7,766 nt of DNA from Actinomycetota bacterium (GTDB lineage: Bacteria > Actinomycetota > Actinomycetes > S36-B12), in NCBI GenBank assembly GCA_009700485.1, contig WLLZ01000083.1, forward strand, positions 1 through 7,766, in the 5' to 3' direction. The number at the start of each line of letters is the position of its first letter. The stretch's first letter is position 1. The translations under genes were made by a program, and so were the position numbers. The notes under the pieces are model-generated. The model saw only the letters and a list, made by a program, of their open reading frames with translations. It was not told the origin of the DNA and did not search any database. Positions 1-5,687 of this stretch are shown here, one piece after another.

Positions 1-19
1 GTCAAAGAAATAGGTCAAG

Positions 20-1159
20 GTGCGGCCCTTCTCGGTCTACGTTCATGTGCCTTTTTGCGCGACTAGATGTGGCTATTGTGATTTCAACACCTACACGGCC
101 ACTGATTTAGGTAATCAGGTTCAGCGTGACACTTTTGATCAGGTTTTGATCTCTGAAATAGAACTTGCTGCCCATGAAATGGGCTCAGACCGGCGCCCGG
201 TCGAAACCGTGTTCTTCGGCGGTGGAACACCAACGATGCTCAGCGGCAAGGCACTCGTGGCGATACTTGCCGCGATCGAGCAAAAGTTTGGATTCGCCTC
301 GAACGCCGAGATAACCACTGAGGCAAACCCTGACAGCGTCGATCAGGCCAAGCTTGATCAACTGCGCACTGGGGGCTTCACCCGTATCTCATTCGGGGTG
401 CAAAGCGCTTCTCCTTTAGTACTTAAAACCCTGGATCGTACGCACACCGCGGGTGCAGCCACTGCCGCGATTGCAATGGCACGGGTTGCGGGGTTCGAGC
501 ACATCAGTGCAGATCTCATCATGGCCACGCCGGGTGAAACCGACCAAGACTTGCGGGATTCGGTTGATTTAGTCACCGCGGCAGGTGTTGACCATGTTTC
601 GGCATACACGTTAATTGTTGAGCCAAATACGCCGCTGGCGCGACAGGTTGCGACCGGTTCAGTTGCAAGCCCCGATGATGACGATGCTGCCCACCGTTAC
701 GAATTAGTCGATCACCTGCTCACCAAGCGCGGGTTCACTTGGTATGAAGTTTCTAACTGGGCGCAGCCGGGTGGAAGATGCCAACACAATATTCATTATT
801 GGCTTAATGATGATTGGTTGGGCATCGGACCTGGTGCCCATAGTCACATTGATGGTGCGCGTTGGTGGAACGTAAAACATCCGCGTTCATACTCACAGAA
901 ATTGACCGCTGGTGAGTTACCTATTGACCAACGTGAGGTGTTGACGCCTGCGCAGATCCGGATGGAGCAGGTCATGCTGGGGTTGAGAACCGCATCGGGC
1001 CTGGACCTAGCCGCCGTCGAGGGTCTCGATGATCAGGTCATTGCCAAGCTCGCAAGTGATGGGTTGTTGGACGAAGCCGCGCTGGCCGGTGGCCGGCTCG
1101 TTGTCTCGACGCGGGGTCGACTTTTTGCCGATGCGGTCGTGCGAGATCTCCTGGGCTGA
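20..1159 (+). CDS. hemW: HemW-type radical SAM protein (heme chaperone; formerly called oxygen-independent coproporphyrinogen III oxidase-like)
   Basis: A 379-residue radical SAM protein. The CxxxCxxC motif for the [4Fe-4S] cluster is C13, C17, C20, followed directly by DFN, the HemW pattern rather than the extra-cysteine pattern of true HemN. GGGTP at 67-71 is the usual SAM-binding glycine motif, and the family signature CQHNIHYW is at 254-261, followed by GIGPGAH at 268-274. HemW proteins bind heme and are thought to deliver it to membrane heme proteins; they do not show coproporphyrinogen oxidase activity. The start is GTG at 20: an in-frame TAG at 11-13 rules out anything further upstream, and no other start precedes the cluster motif. 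Only a weak AGG (12-14) precedes it. Many actinobacterial relatives carry a longer N-terminal tail, so this is a compact version. The stop is 3 bases before hairpin repeat copy A. Family assignment is secure; the physiological role is from the family. Confidence 0.95.
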   Translation: MRPFSVYVHVPFCATRCGYCDFNTYTATDLGNQVQRDTFDQVLISEIELAAHEMGSDRRPVETVFFGGGTPTMLSGKALVAILAAIEQKFGFASNAEITTEANPDSVDQAKLDQLRTGGFTRISFGVQSASPLVLKTLDRTHTAGAATAAIAMARVAGFEHISADLIMATPGETDQDLRDSVDLVTAAGVDHVSAYTLIVEPNTPLARQVATGSVASPDDDDAAHRYELVDHLLTKRGFTWYEVSNWAQPGGRCQHNIHYWLNDDWLGIGPGAHSHIDGARWWNVKHPRSYSQKLTAGELPIDQREVLTPAQIRMEQVMLGLRTASGLDLAAVEGLDDQVIAKLASDGLLDEAALAGGRLVVSTRGRLFADAVVRDLLG

Positions 1160-1162
1160 ACG

Positions 1163-1231
1163 TGAATGCGCACGTTATGGTCGTGAAAAGTAGATAATCG
1201 GCGTGTTTCACGACCAAAACGTGCGCATTCA
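1163..1231. repeat. 69-base hairpin element, copy A (26-base arms, 17-base loop)
   Basis: Left arm 1163-1188 and right arm 1206-1231 are reverse complements over 26 bases with a single internal A-A mismatch; the loop is 1189-1205. Copy B at 1649-1717 is identical at 66 of 69 positions, with all three differences in the last bases of the loop, so both arms and even the mismatch are unchanged. This copy begins 3 bases after the hemW stop and its last three bases are the TGA stop, read on the minus strand, of the mgsA relic. The position suggests a bidirectional terminator between converging genes. Neither side has a T-run, so it is not a classical intrinsic terminator. A REP- or MITE-like genomic repeat is the alternative. 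Confidence 0.9.
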
Positions 1232-1320
1232 GGGGCATGGGCTCAAGACAGGTGGTGTCCTGCGGTTGCTGTTCAAGGGGATCCCATCTGGCAGGTCACC
1301 CACTTGTTGTCTTGGGCAAC
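1229..1320 (-). pseudogene. Eroded relic of a second mgsA 3' region
   Basis: Three segments line up with the intact mgsA in the same order and orientation. Bases 1232-1266 match 1718-1752 at 28 of 35 positions and read RRTPPVLSP before a stop, against RRTPPAFSP in MgsA. Bases 1261-1286 are identical over 26 bases to 1866-1891, the codons for WDPLEQQP. Bases 1303-1320 match 2093-2110 at 15 of 18 and read VAQDNK against VAHDNK; two of the three differences are synonymous and the third changes the catalytic-region His to Gln. The first junction falls on a six-base repeat (TGCGGT at 1747 and 1866), as expected for a deletion of 119 bases. The segments are not in one frame, so no product is expected. 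The first two segments are convincing; the third is short and could be partly chance. Confidence 0.75.
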
Positions 1321-1344
1321 CCGGGGTGAATCTCGCTAATCCCT

Positions 1345-1372
1345 TTGTTTTAGGGCGGGAGTGTTTTATCAT
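1345..1372 (+). promoter_or_regulatory. Candidate sigma-70-type promoter for the small gene
   Basis: TTGTTT at 1345-1350 and TATCAT at 1367-1372 are separated by 16 bases. The -10 matches the TATAAT consensus at 5 of 6 positions and the -35 matches TTGACA only in its TTG. It lies about 50 bases upstream of the small ORF start at 1425, in a locally A+T-richer stretch. Predicted by pattern only; no transcription evidence. Confidence 0.4.
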
Positions 1373-1424
1373 CATTTACAGGTGCCCGCTTGGGTATTGG
1401 CCTGTTTACCGATTGGAGCATTAA

Positions 1425-1598
1425 GTGCCAAGTATCGATGTTAATTCGCCAGTTAGTTCAGCGCCGACCGATCGGCTCGCACTCGGTGTTGGTTGGGTGC
1501 GCCCGGGTGCGGGTGGTATCGGCGGCACCAGTAACCCCTCGACTAACATGCCTTCCGGCGGCCCTATGTGTATATGCTTTGAGGGCAATGAAGAGTAG
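1425..1598 (+). CDS. Unrecognised 57-residue small protein, glycine-rich with a C-terminal CxC
   Basis: A GTG start at 1425 is preceded by GGAG at 1415-1418 with a six-base gap, a well-placed ribosome binding site, and a candidate promoter lies about 50 bases further up. The product has a Ser/Pro/Asp-rich N-terminus (residues 1-18), a Gly-rich middle (GAGGIGG, 28-34), and a tail reading MPSGGPMCICFEGNEE (42-57) with C49 and C51 as its only cysteines. No membrane segment or signal peptide is apparent, and the net charge is slightly acidic. I recognise no family. The leader-like N-terminus, Gly-rich hinge and short Cys-containing tail resemble the general build of a RiPP precursor, but no modifying enzyme is visible within this window, so that is speculation. 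A metal-binding or regulatory peptide, or a spurious ORF, remain possible. It lies between the two hairpin copies and is transcribed towards copy B. Confidence 0.5.
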   Translation: MPSIDVNSPVSSAPTDRLALGVGWVRPGAGGIGGTSNPSTNMPSGGPMCICFEGNEE

Positions 1599-1606
1599 CG
1601 CTCTTC
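1590..1606 (+). terminator. Short stem-loop over the small-gene stop codon
   Basis: GAAGAG at 1590-1595 and CTCTTC at 1601-1606 form a six-base-pair perfect stem with a five-base loop that contains the TAG stop of the small ORF. No T-run follows. It may be a weak terminator or mRNA-stabilising structure, or chance; hairpin copy B 50 bases downstream is a stronger candidate end point. Confidence 0.2.
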
Positions 1607-1648
1607 CCGCCAGTAGGTGGGGTGGAGAAAGCTAGATCAATCCGTAGG

Positions 1649-1717
1649 TGAATGCGCACGTTATGGTCGTGAAAAGTAGATAATCGGGCGGTTTCACGAC
1701 CAAAACGTGCGCATTCA
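1649..1717. repeat. 69-base hairpin element, copy B (26-base arms, 17-base loop)
   Basis: Left arm 1649-1674, loop 1675-1691, right arm 1692-1717. The arms are identical in sequence to copy A, including the single A-A mismatch; only three loop bases differ. Its last three bases (1715-1717) are the stop codon of mgsA on the minus strand, so the hairpin starts within the mgsA stop. It also lies 50 bases after the stop of the small plus-strand ORF, placing it between two converging genes. A terminator role for both strands is plausible from position; there is no T-run on either side. Confidence 0.9.
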
Positions 1718-2236
1718 GAGGTTTGGGCTAAATGCAGGAGGTGTCCTGCGGTAACCGCTGGCAAAAAGCGGTGAGGTAATAATCATGTCGGCGGTAGTCC
1801 GGTTACTTGCAATGGCAATATTCCACAGCGTGGCGATACGCAACAGTGCCTTGACGTCTGGGTCATGCGGTTGCTGTTCAAGGGGATCCCAGAAGAAGAC
1901 CAGTAAGTCGATTTCACCTTGTGCGATGTAGGCGCCAATTTGTTGGTCGCCACCTAGTGGGCCGCTCAAGAATCGTCTGACAGGCAGTTGCAGCTGATCT
2001 TGAATCAGCCGACCGGTCGAGCCGGTCGCGTAAATATGGTGTTCGGAGAGGACATTGCGATTGTGCGTCGCCCACTCCAATAGGTCGGGCTTCTTATTAT
2101 CGTGGGCAACTAGCACTAGGTGCTTCCCGGCTGGACCTGCAAACTGGCCATCGGTTAATTGGCCATCGGCCGCGGGCAACCCGGTTCGGGCACCCCAATC
2201 GGGGACGAAATCCATCACGCCTAAGAGGTTTTCCAC
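1715..2236 (-). CDS. mgsA: Methylglyoxal synthase
   Basis: The enzyme converts dihydroxyacetone phosphate to methylglyoxal and phosphate in the cytoplasm, a bypass that relieves phosphosugar build-up. The match to E. coli MgsA is plain along the core: KHLVLVAHDNKK (catalytic-region His-Asp and Lys), ATGSTG phosphate loop, LSGPLGGDQQIGA with the catalytic Asp, then FFWDPLEQQPHDPDVKALLR and WNIAIASN-TTAD. The C-terminus departs from the E. coli form and ends RRTPPAFSPNL. Start choice: GTG at 2236 (173 residues) has GGAAGG seven bases upstream. Alternatives are ATG at 2215 (166 residues, weak AGG) and GTG at 2332 (205 residues, no visible binding site). All starts leave an N-terminal extension beyond the E. 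coli length (about 10 residues before KH), including a DGQLTDGQ repeat. It is divergent from hrcA and shares its CIRCE-containing upstream region. A second, broken copy of its 3' part lies at 1229-1320. Confidence 0.93.
   Translation of the reverse strand: MENLLGVMDFVPDWGARTGLPAADGQLTDGQFAGPAGKHLVLVAHDNKKPDLLEWATHNRNVLSEHHIYATGSTGRLIQDQLQLPVRRFLSGPLGGDQQIGAYIAQGEIDLLVFFWDPLEQQPHDPDVKALLRIATLWNIAIASNRTTADMIITSPLFASGYRRTPPAFSPNL
2145..2169 (-). repeat. 10-base direct repeat inside the mgsA N-terminal extension
   Basis: TGGCCATCGG occurs at 2145-2154 and again at 2160-2169, a 15-base period that keeps frame and encodes the repeated DGQ in DGQLTDGQF. It lies in the non-conserved linker ahead of the MgsA core, so it looks like a small in-frame slippage expansion with little effect on the enzyme. 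Confidence 0.6.
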
Positions 2237-2353
2237 ACCCGAACCTTCCCGGGGCAAGATTTCAGCACCGGGGTGATCCGATGAAGGACTGATGAATGTC
2301 TGATGGAGGTTCAGGCGGCGTATTTCGGGCACTATTCGGAACAGGGCGTATTG

Positions 2354-2380
2354 TTAGCACTCACGAGTGCGGAGTGCTAG
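2354..2380. promoter_or_regulatory. CIRCE operator (HrcA binding site)
   Basis: TTAGCACTC at 2354-2362, nine spacer bases, then GAGTGCTAG at 2372-2380. This is the canonical TTAGCACTC-N9-GAGTGCTAA inverted repeat with one mismatch, in the final base. It lies 25 bases ahead of the hrcA start and is the known target of HrcA, so the operon is expected to be autoregulated and induced when misfolded protein titrates the chaperone support of HrcA. It lies 117 bases upstream of the preferred mgsA start on the other strand. TATTGT at 2349-2354 abuts it and could be the -10 box for hrcA, but no good -35 is evident. Confidence 0.95.
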
Positions 2381-2392
2381 TGCCAACCGGGT

Positions 2393-2400
2393 AAAGGAGG
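2393..2400 (+). promoter_or_regulatory. Strong ribosome binding site that sets the hrcA start
   Basis: AAAGGAGG ends five bases before the ATG at 2406. It rules out the longer reading frame beginning with GTG at 2367, which would start inside the CIRCE operator and carry the binding site within its coding sequence. Confidence 0.85.
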
Positions 2401-2405
2401 GGCAA

Positions 2406-3425
2406 ATGCTAGAAGATCGGCGCCTTGCCGTACTCCGAGCCATAGTCGAGGATTACGTCGCAACCCATGAGCCGGTGGGTTCAAAAGCGCTGGTGGAGCG
2501 CCACAACCTAGGAGTTTCGCCCGCAACAATTCGCAATGACATGGCCGCCTTAGAAGACGAGGGCTACATCGCTCAGCCGCATACCAGTGCCGGGCGCGTA
2601 CCGACAGACCTCGGCTACCGCCTTTTCGTTGATCGACTTTCTGGTGTCAAGCCGCTTAGTTCACCCGAGCGCCGCGCGATTCAAGAGTTCTTGGATAGTT
2701 CAGTCGACCTTGACGATGTCATGGTGCGCACGGTGCGCCTCCTTGCCCAGATTACGCGGCAGGTAGCCCTTGTGCAGTACCCGACGCTGTCAAGAAGCAG
2801 TGTGCGCCATATTGAACTTATTGCCCTGAGCACCACCAGATTGATAATGGTCTTGATTACCGATAGCGGCCGGGTAGAGCAACGCACTATTGAATGTGCG
2901 GCGCCGATAAGTGAGATTGCCCTTGGAGACATTCGCGCCCGGCTACTCGTGGCGGTCAGCGCCCAGCCGTTCTCGTCAATTCCAGAGATACTTTCAACTT
3001 TCAGCGGGCAATTCCCGGCTGAGATGCAACCTTTGGTGACAATAATTCAGGCAACATTACTCGATGCTGTTACTGAACGTATCGATGAACGAGTGGTGCT
3101 CGGTGGCACTGCGCACCTGGCGCGTTATGGCGATGCCTTCCCGCTGTCTATCCAACCGGTTCTTGAAGCACTCGAAGAGCAGGTGGTATTGCTGAGATTG
3201 CTCGGCGAATCTTCGAGCAACGCATCGGTAACCGTGCGAATTGGCCATGAGAATCCTGTTGAAGCAATGGAGTCGACTTCGGTGGTAACTGCTCGTTACG
3301 GCAGTGGTGATTCAACAGTGGCCTCCCTCGGGGTGGTTGGGCCAACTCATATGGATTATGCAGGCAACATTGCTGCCGTGCAGGCGGTCGCGCAATATGT
3401 CGGCCGTATTTTGGATGAGCAGTGA
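2406..3425 (+). CDS. hrcA: Heat-inducible transcription repressor HrcA
   Basis: A 339-residue HrcA, normal length for the family. The N-terminal winged helix-turn-helix includes VSPATIRNDMAALE (37-50), followed by the conserved GYIAQPHTSAGRVPTDLGYR stretch (53-72); the remainder is the GAF-like dimerisation and inserted domains, less conserved as usual. HrcA is a cytoplasmic repressor of chaperone genes that binds CIRCE, and a near-perfect CIRCE lies just upstream, so autoregulation is strongly implied. The ATG at 2406 is chosen because AAAGGAGG precedes it by five bases and it begins MLEDRRLAVLRAIV like other family members. Its TGA overlaps the dnaJ GTG by four bases. It is the first gene of the operon. 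Actinobacteria typically place hrcA before a second dnaJ, apart from the HspR-controlled dnaK operon. Confidence 0.97.
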   Translation: MLEDRRLAVLRAIVEDYVATHEPVGSKALVERHNLGVSPATIRNDMAALEDEGYIAQPHTSAGRVPTDLGYRLFVDRLSGVKPLSSPERRAIQEFLDSSVDLDDVMVRTVRLLAQITRQVALVQYPTLSRSSVRHIELIALSTTRLIMVLITDSGRVEQRTIECAAPISEIALGDIRARLLVAVSAQPFSSIPEILSTFSGQFPAEMQPLVTIIQATLLDAVTERIDERVVLGGTAHLARYGDAFPLSIQPVLEALEEQVVLLRLLGESSSNASVTVRIGHENPVEAMESTSVVTARYGSGDSTVASLGVVGPTHMDYAGNIAAVQAVAQYVGRILDEQ

Positions 3426-4558
3426 GAGCGGCCGGCCCCGACTATTACGCCCTCCTTGGAGTTGCGCGTGATGCGACCCCCGATGAGATCAAAAAGGCCT
3501 ACCGCAAGTTAGCGCGAGAATTGCATCCTGACGTAAACCCAGATTTGCAAAGCCAGGAGCGGTTCAAGATCATCACGGCTGCCTATGAAGTCCTTAGTGA
3601 TCCTGAAAAGCGCCAAATGTTTGACCTAGGTGGTGATCCGCTTAGTAGTAGTGGCGGGGGGAACCCCCAAGGCTTTGATTTCGGCGACATCATGGATGCA
3701 TTCTTCGGCGGCGGCGGAGGGCAGCGAGGCCCGCGCACTCGGGCACGTCGCGGCCAAGACGCCATGATTCGAATTCAAATCACCCTTTCAGCAGCGGTAT
3801 TCGGCGAGACTCGAGATATAACCGTTGATACTGCGGCGGGCTGCGCAACTTGCGGTGGCAAAGGTACTGCTTCGAACAGTGAAGCCGTCACTTGTGTGAT
3901 GTGCAAGGGCCGGGGCGAGGTGCAGCAGGTGCAACGCTCTTTCCTTGGACAGGTAATGACATCGCGGCCCTGCCCGACCTGCCAAGGATTCGGCAGCACC
4001 ATCCCGCATCCCTGCCACGAATGTGCTGGCGATGGTCGGGTGCGAACCCGCCGCACGATCACGATCAAAGTACCGCCAGGGGTAGACACTGGTACTCGAA
4101 TTCAACTAACAGGTGAGGGCGAAGTCGGGCCCAATGGCGGTCCGGCAGGAGATCTATTTATCGAAGTTATGGTGCAGCAACACTCCGTGTTCGAGCGCCA
4201 AGGCGATGAGTTGCATTGTGTTCTAACTTTGCCGATGACTTCAGCGGCACTTGGTACCACCGTGAAGTTCGACACTCTTGATGGTGAGCAGGAGATCGAT
4301 GTACGGCCGGGGACCCAGCCTGGTGCAATTCTCACGCTGCGCGGACTCGGTGCAGCTCGGCTGCGGAGTGGTGGTCGCGGTGATCTTTACGTACACATAG
4401 ATGTCGCGATTCCGACAAAACTTGATGATGCCCAAGCGACGTTACTCAAACAACTCGCGGATTTACGTTCGGAAGACGTAGTCCGCGTTGGTGATGGCGG
4501 TGACGATGCTGGAGGCGGCCTATTTACTCGCCTAAAGGATGCGTTTTCCCCGAGGTGA
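3422..4558 (+). CDS. dnaJ: Type I DnaJ co-chaperone (DnaJ2-type, linked to hrcA)
   Basis: A 378-residue complete type I J-protein that stimulates DnaK ATPase and hands over unfolded substrate. The J domain (about 7-70) has HPD at 35-37. A Gly/Phe-rich linker follows (about 70-104). The zinc-binding region has all four CxxCxGxG repeats, starting at C141, C158, C184 and C198. The C-terminal substrate-binding domains follow, with VPPGVDTGTRIQLTGEGE and DLYVHIDV, then a Gly/Asp-rich end. The GTG start at 3422 overlaps the hrcA TGA by four bases, with GGA six bases ahead, so translational coupling is likely. Expression should follow CIRCE/HrcA control. No dnaK or grpE is in the window, consistent with the second, HrcA-linked dnaJ of actinobacteria. 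Confidence 0.96.
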   Translation: MRAAGPDYYALLGVARDATPDEIKKAYRKLARELHPDVNPDLQSQERFKIITAAYEVLSDPEKRQMFDLGGDPLSSSGGGNPQGFDFGDIMDAFFGGGGGQRGPRTRARRGQDAMIRIQITLSAAVFGETRDITVDTAAGCATCGGKGTASNSEAVTCVMCKGRGEVQQVQRSFLGQVMTSRPCPTCQGFGSTIPHPCHECAGDGRVRTRRTITIKVPPGVDTGTRIQLTGEGEVGPNGGPAGDLFIEVMVQQHSVFERQGDELHCVLTLPMTSAALGTTVKFDTLDGEQEIDVRPGTQPGAILTLRGLGAARLRSGGRGDLYVHIDVAIPTKLDDAQATLLKQLADLRSEDVVRVGDGGDDAGGGLFTRLKDAFSPR

Positions 4559-5349
4559 GTGCTCCCGTCTTTTATATTGCAGATCCAGACCTGCACCAGG
4601 TACAGGTCGGTCAAGAAATAACTCTGGCCGGCACCGAAGGCCGTCACGCGGTGTCGGTACTGCGTGTCAACATAGGCGAGGTCATCGAACTTGTTGACGG
4701 CCGTGGCCTGCGGGTACATAGCACCGTCGTCCGTGTGAGTGGCAAGGAGAACTTGTGGGTGCGGGTTTCCAAGGTGCTAATTGAACCAATAGCTCCACTT
4801 CACATCACGGTCGTGCAGGCGCTCCCAAAAGGTGAGCACGGCGAACTTGCCATCGACTTATTGACCCAAGTTGGGGTTGATGTGATCGTGCCTTGGGCGG
4901 CGGCCCGGTCGATCACCAAGTGGGCACCTGACCGCCTGGAAAAAGCCCGAAGTAAATGGCAGGTGGCAGTGACCGCCGCCGCCAAGCAAGCTAGGCGCGC
5001 CAATTGGCCCGTGCTCGGTGAGTTAGCAACAACTGCGCAGGTGGCTGAACTTATTGCCGGTGCCTCGTCCGGTGTCGGGGCAGCAATTGTGTTGCACGAG
5101 GAAGCAATCACTCCATTGCTCGAGGTGCCGATTACTGATCGTGGGGGAGCCAGCGAGGTAGTACTCATAGTCGGGCCCGAGGGTGGTATCGGCGAAGACG
5201 AACGGGCGATCTTTCGGGCAGCCGGTGCGTTTGAGGCGCGGCTGGGCCCAAGTGTGTTGCGGTCATCGGCGGCCGGTGCCGTTGCAACTGCCGTTTTATC
5301 GGCTACCCGTAACTGGGGTAAGCCCCCCGTGGGAGGATCAACTTTATGA
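4555..5349 (+). CDS. rsmE: 16S rRNA (uracil-1498-N3)-methyltransferase RsmE
   Basis: A 264-residue SPOUT-class methyltransferase that uses SAM to methylate U1498 of 16S rRNA in the small subunit. An N-terminal PUA-like RNA-binding domain (about 1-75, with GTEGRHAVSVLRV) precedes the knotted SPOUT domain, which contains ALPKGEHGELAIDLLTQVGV, KQARRANWPVL, the SAM-site VGPEGGIGEDE (GPEGG at 207-211) and LGPSVLRSSAAG at 230-241. In E. coli-type enzymes the last motif reads LGPRVLRTET, so Ser replaces Arg at 233 and Ser replaces Glu at 238; I regard this as lineage drift. The GTG start overlaps the dnaJ stop by four bases and no clear Shine-Dalgarno is seen, which points to coupling with dnaJ. Its stop overlaps the HIT start in ATGA. 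Confidence 0.93.
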   Translation: MSAPVFYIADPDLHQVQVGQEITLAGTEGRHAVSVLRVNIGEVIELVDGRGLRVHSTVVRVSGKENLWVRVSKVLIEPIAPLHITVVQALPKGEHGELAIDLLTQVGVDVIVPWAAARSITKWAPDRLEKARSKWQVAVTAAAKQARRANWPVLGELATTAQVAELIAGASSGVGAAIVLHEEAITPLLEVPITDRGGASEVVLIVGPEGGIGEDERAIFRAAGAFEARLGPSVLRSSAAGAVATAVLSATRNWGKPPVGGSTL

Positions 5350-5687
5350 GCGAGTGCCTTTTCTGCCGCATTGTTGCGGGGGAGATCCCAGCTAATGAAG
5401 TAATGCGCACCAGTGAGGTAGTGGCGTTTTGGGATATCTCACCGCAGGCTCCAACCCACTTGCTGGTGGTCCCGACCACTCACTACGACGATGCCATGGC
5501 GATGTCTAGTGCCGATCCGGCTTTGGCTGGCCGTTTACTAAGGGCAGCCGGAGAGTTAGCTAATTCAACTGGGCTGGATGCGGGCTATCGAATTGTTTTC
5601 AACACCGGCGAAGATGGTGGTCAAAGCGTTCACCATGTGCACGCCCATGTTCTTGGTGGTCGGGCGATGAGCTGGCCGCCAGGATGA
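5346..5687 (+). CDS. HIT family nucleotide-binding hydrolase (HinT-like)
   Basis: A 113-residue histidine triad protein. The catalytic triad HVHAH is at H97, H99 and H101 just before the C-terminus, and the N-terminal CLFC (C4, C7), with H46 and a triad-region His, fits the zinc site seen in many bacterial HinT proteins. The family hydrolyses purine nucleoside phosphoramidates and acyl-adenylates; the physiological substrate here is unknown. Length is typical. The ATG at 5346 overlaps the rsmE stop by four bases and is preceded by GGGAGG at 5331-5336, a strong site, so it can also initiate on its own. A HIT gene between rsmE and phoH is common in actinobacteria, but its job in this operon is not established. 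Confidence 0.93.
   Translation: MSECLFCRIVAGEIPANEVMRTSEVVAFWDISPQAPTHLLVVPTTHYDDAMAMSSADPALAGRLLRAAGELANSTGLDAGYRIVFNTGEDGGQSVHHVHAHVLGGRAMSWPPG

Noticed and set aside
1..19. Possible end of an upstream gene such as lepA
   Set aside because: Only 19 bases are available; a TAG at 11-13 cannot be assigned to any protein from so little sequence.
1203..1424. Plus-strand open frame starting inside hairpin copy A
   Set aside because: It begins in the hairpin arm, runs across the mgsA relic, has no ribosome binding site and no recognisable protein features; the relic explains the sequence better.
1390..1635. 81-codon plus-strand frame overlapping the small gene
   Set aside because: It occupies a different frame over the same bases, lacks a well-placed binding site and gives an Arg/Cys-rich composition typical of shadow frames; the 1425-1598 frame has a better start signal.
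1163..1717. Two repeats considered as a CRISPR array or insertion-sequence ends
   Set aside because: There are only two copies 486 bases apart, each is itself a long hairpin, and no transposase or cas gene is present between or beside them. Both copies are in the same orientation, so they are not terminal inverted repeats of one element.
1564..1764. Minus-strand frame across hairpin copy B into the mgsA end
   Set aside because: It overlaps the end of intact mgsA in another frame and reads through the hairpin; no start signal or family resemblance.
2367..2405. Longer HrcA start at GTG 2367
   Set aside because: It would begin inside the CIRCE operator and include the strong AAAGGAGG site in the coding sequence; the ATG at 2406 fits the family N-terminus.
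3775..4105. Long minus-strand frames opposite dnaJ
   Set aside because: They are antisense to the zinc-finger coding region in two competing frames, with no start signals and no recognisable domains; shadows of dnaJ codon bias.
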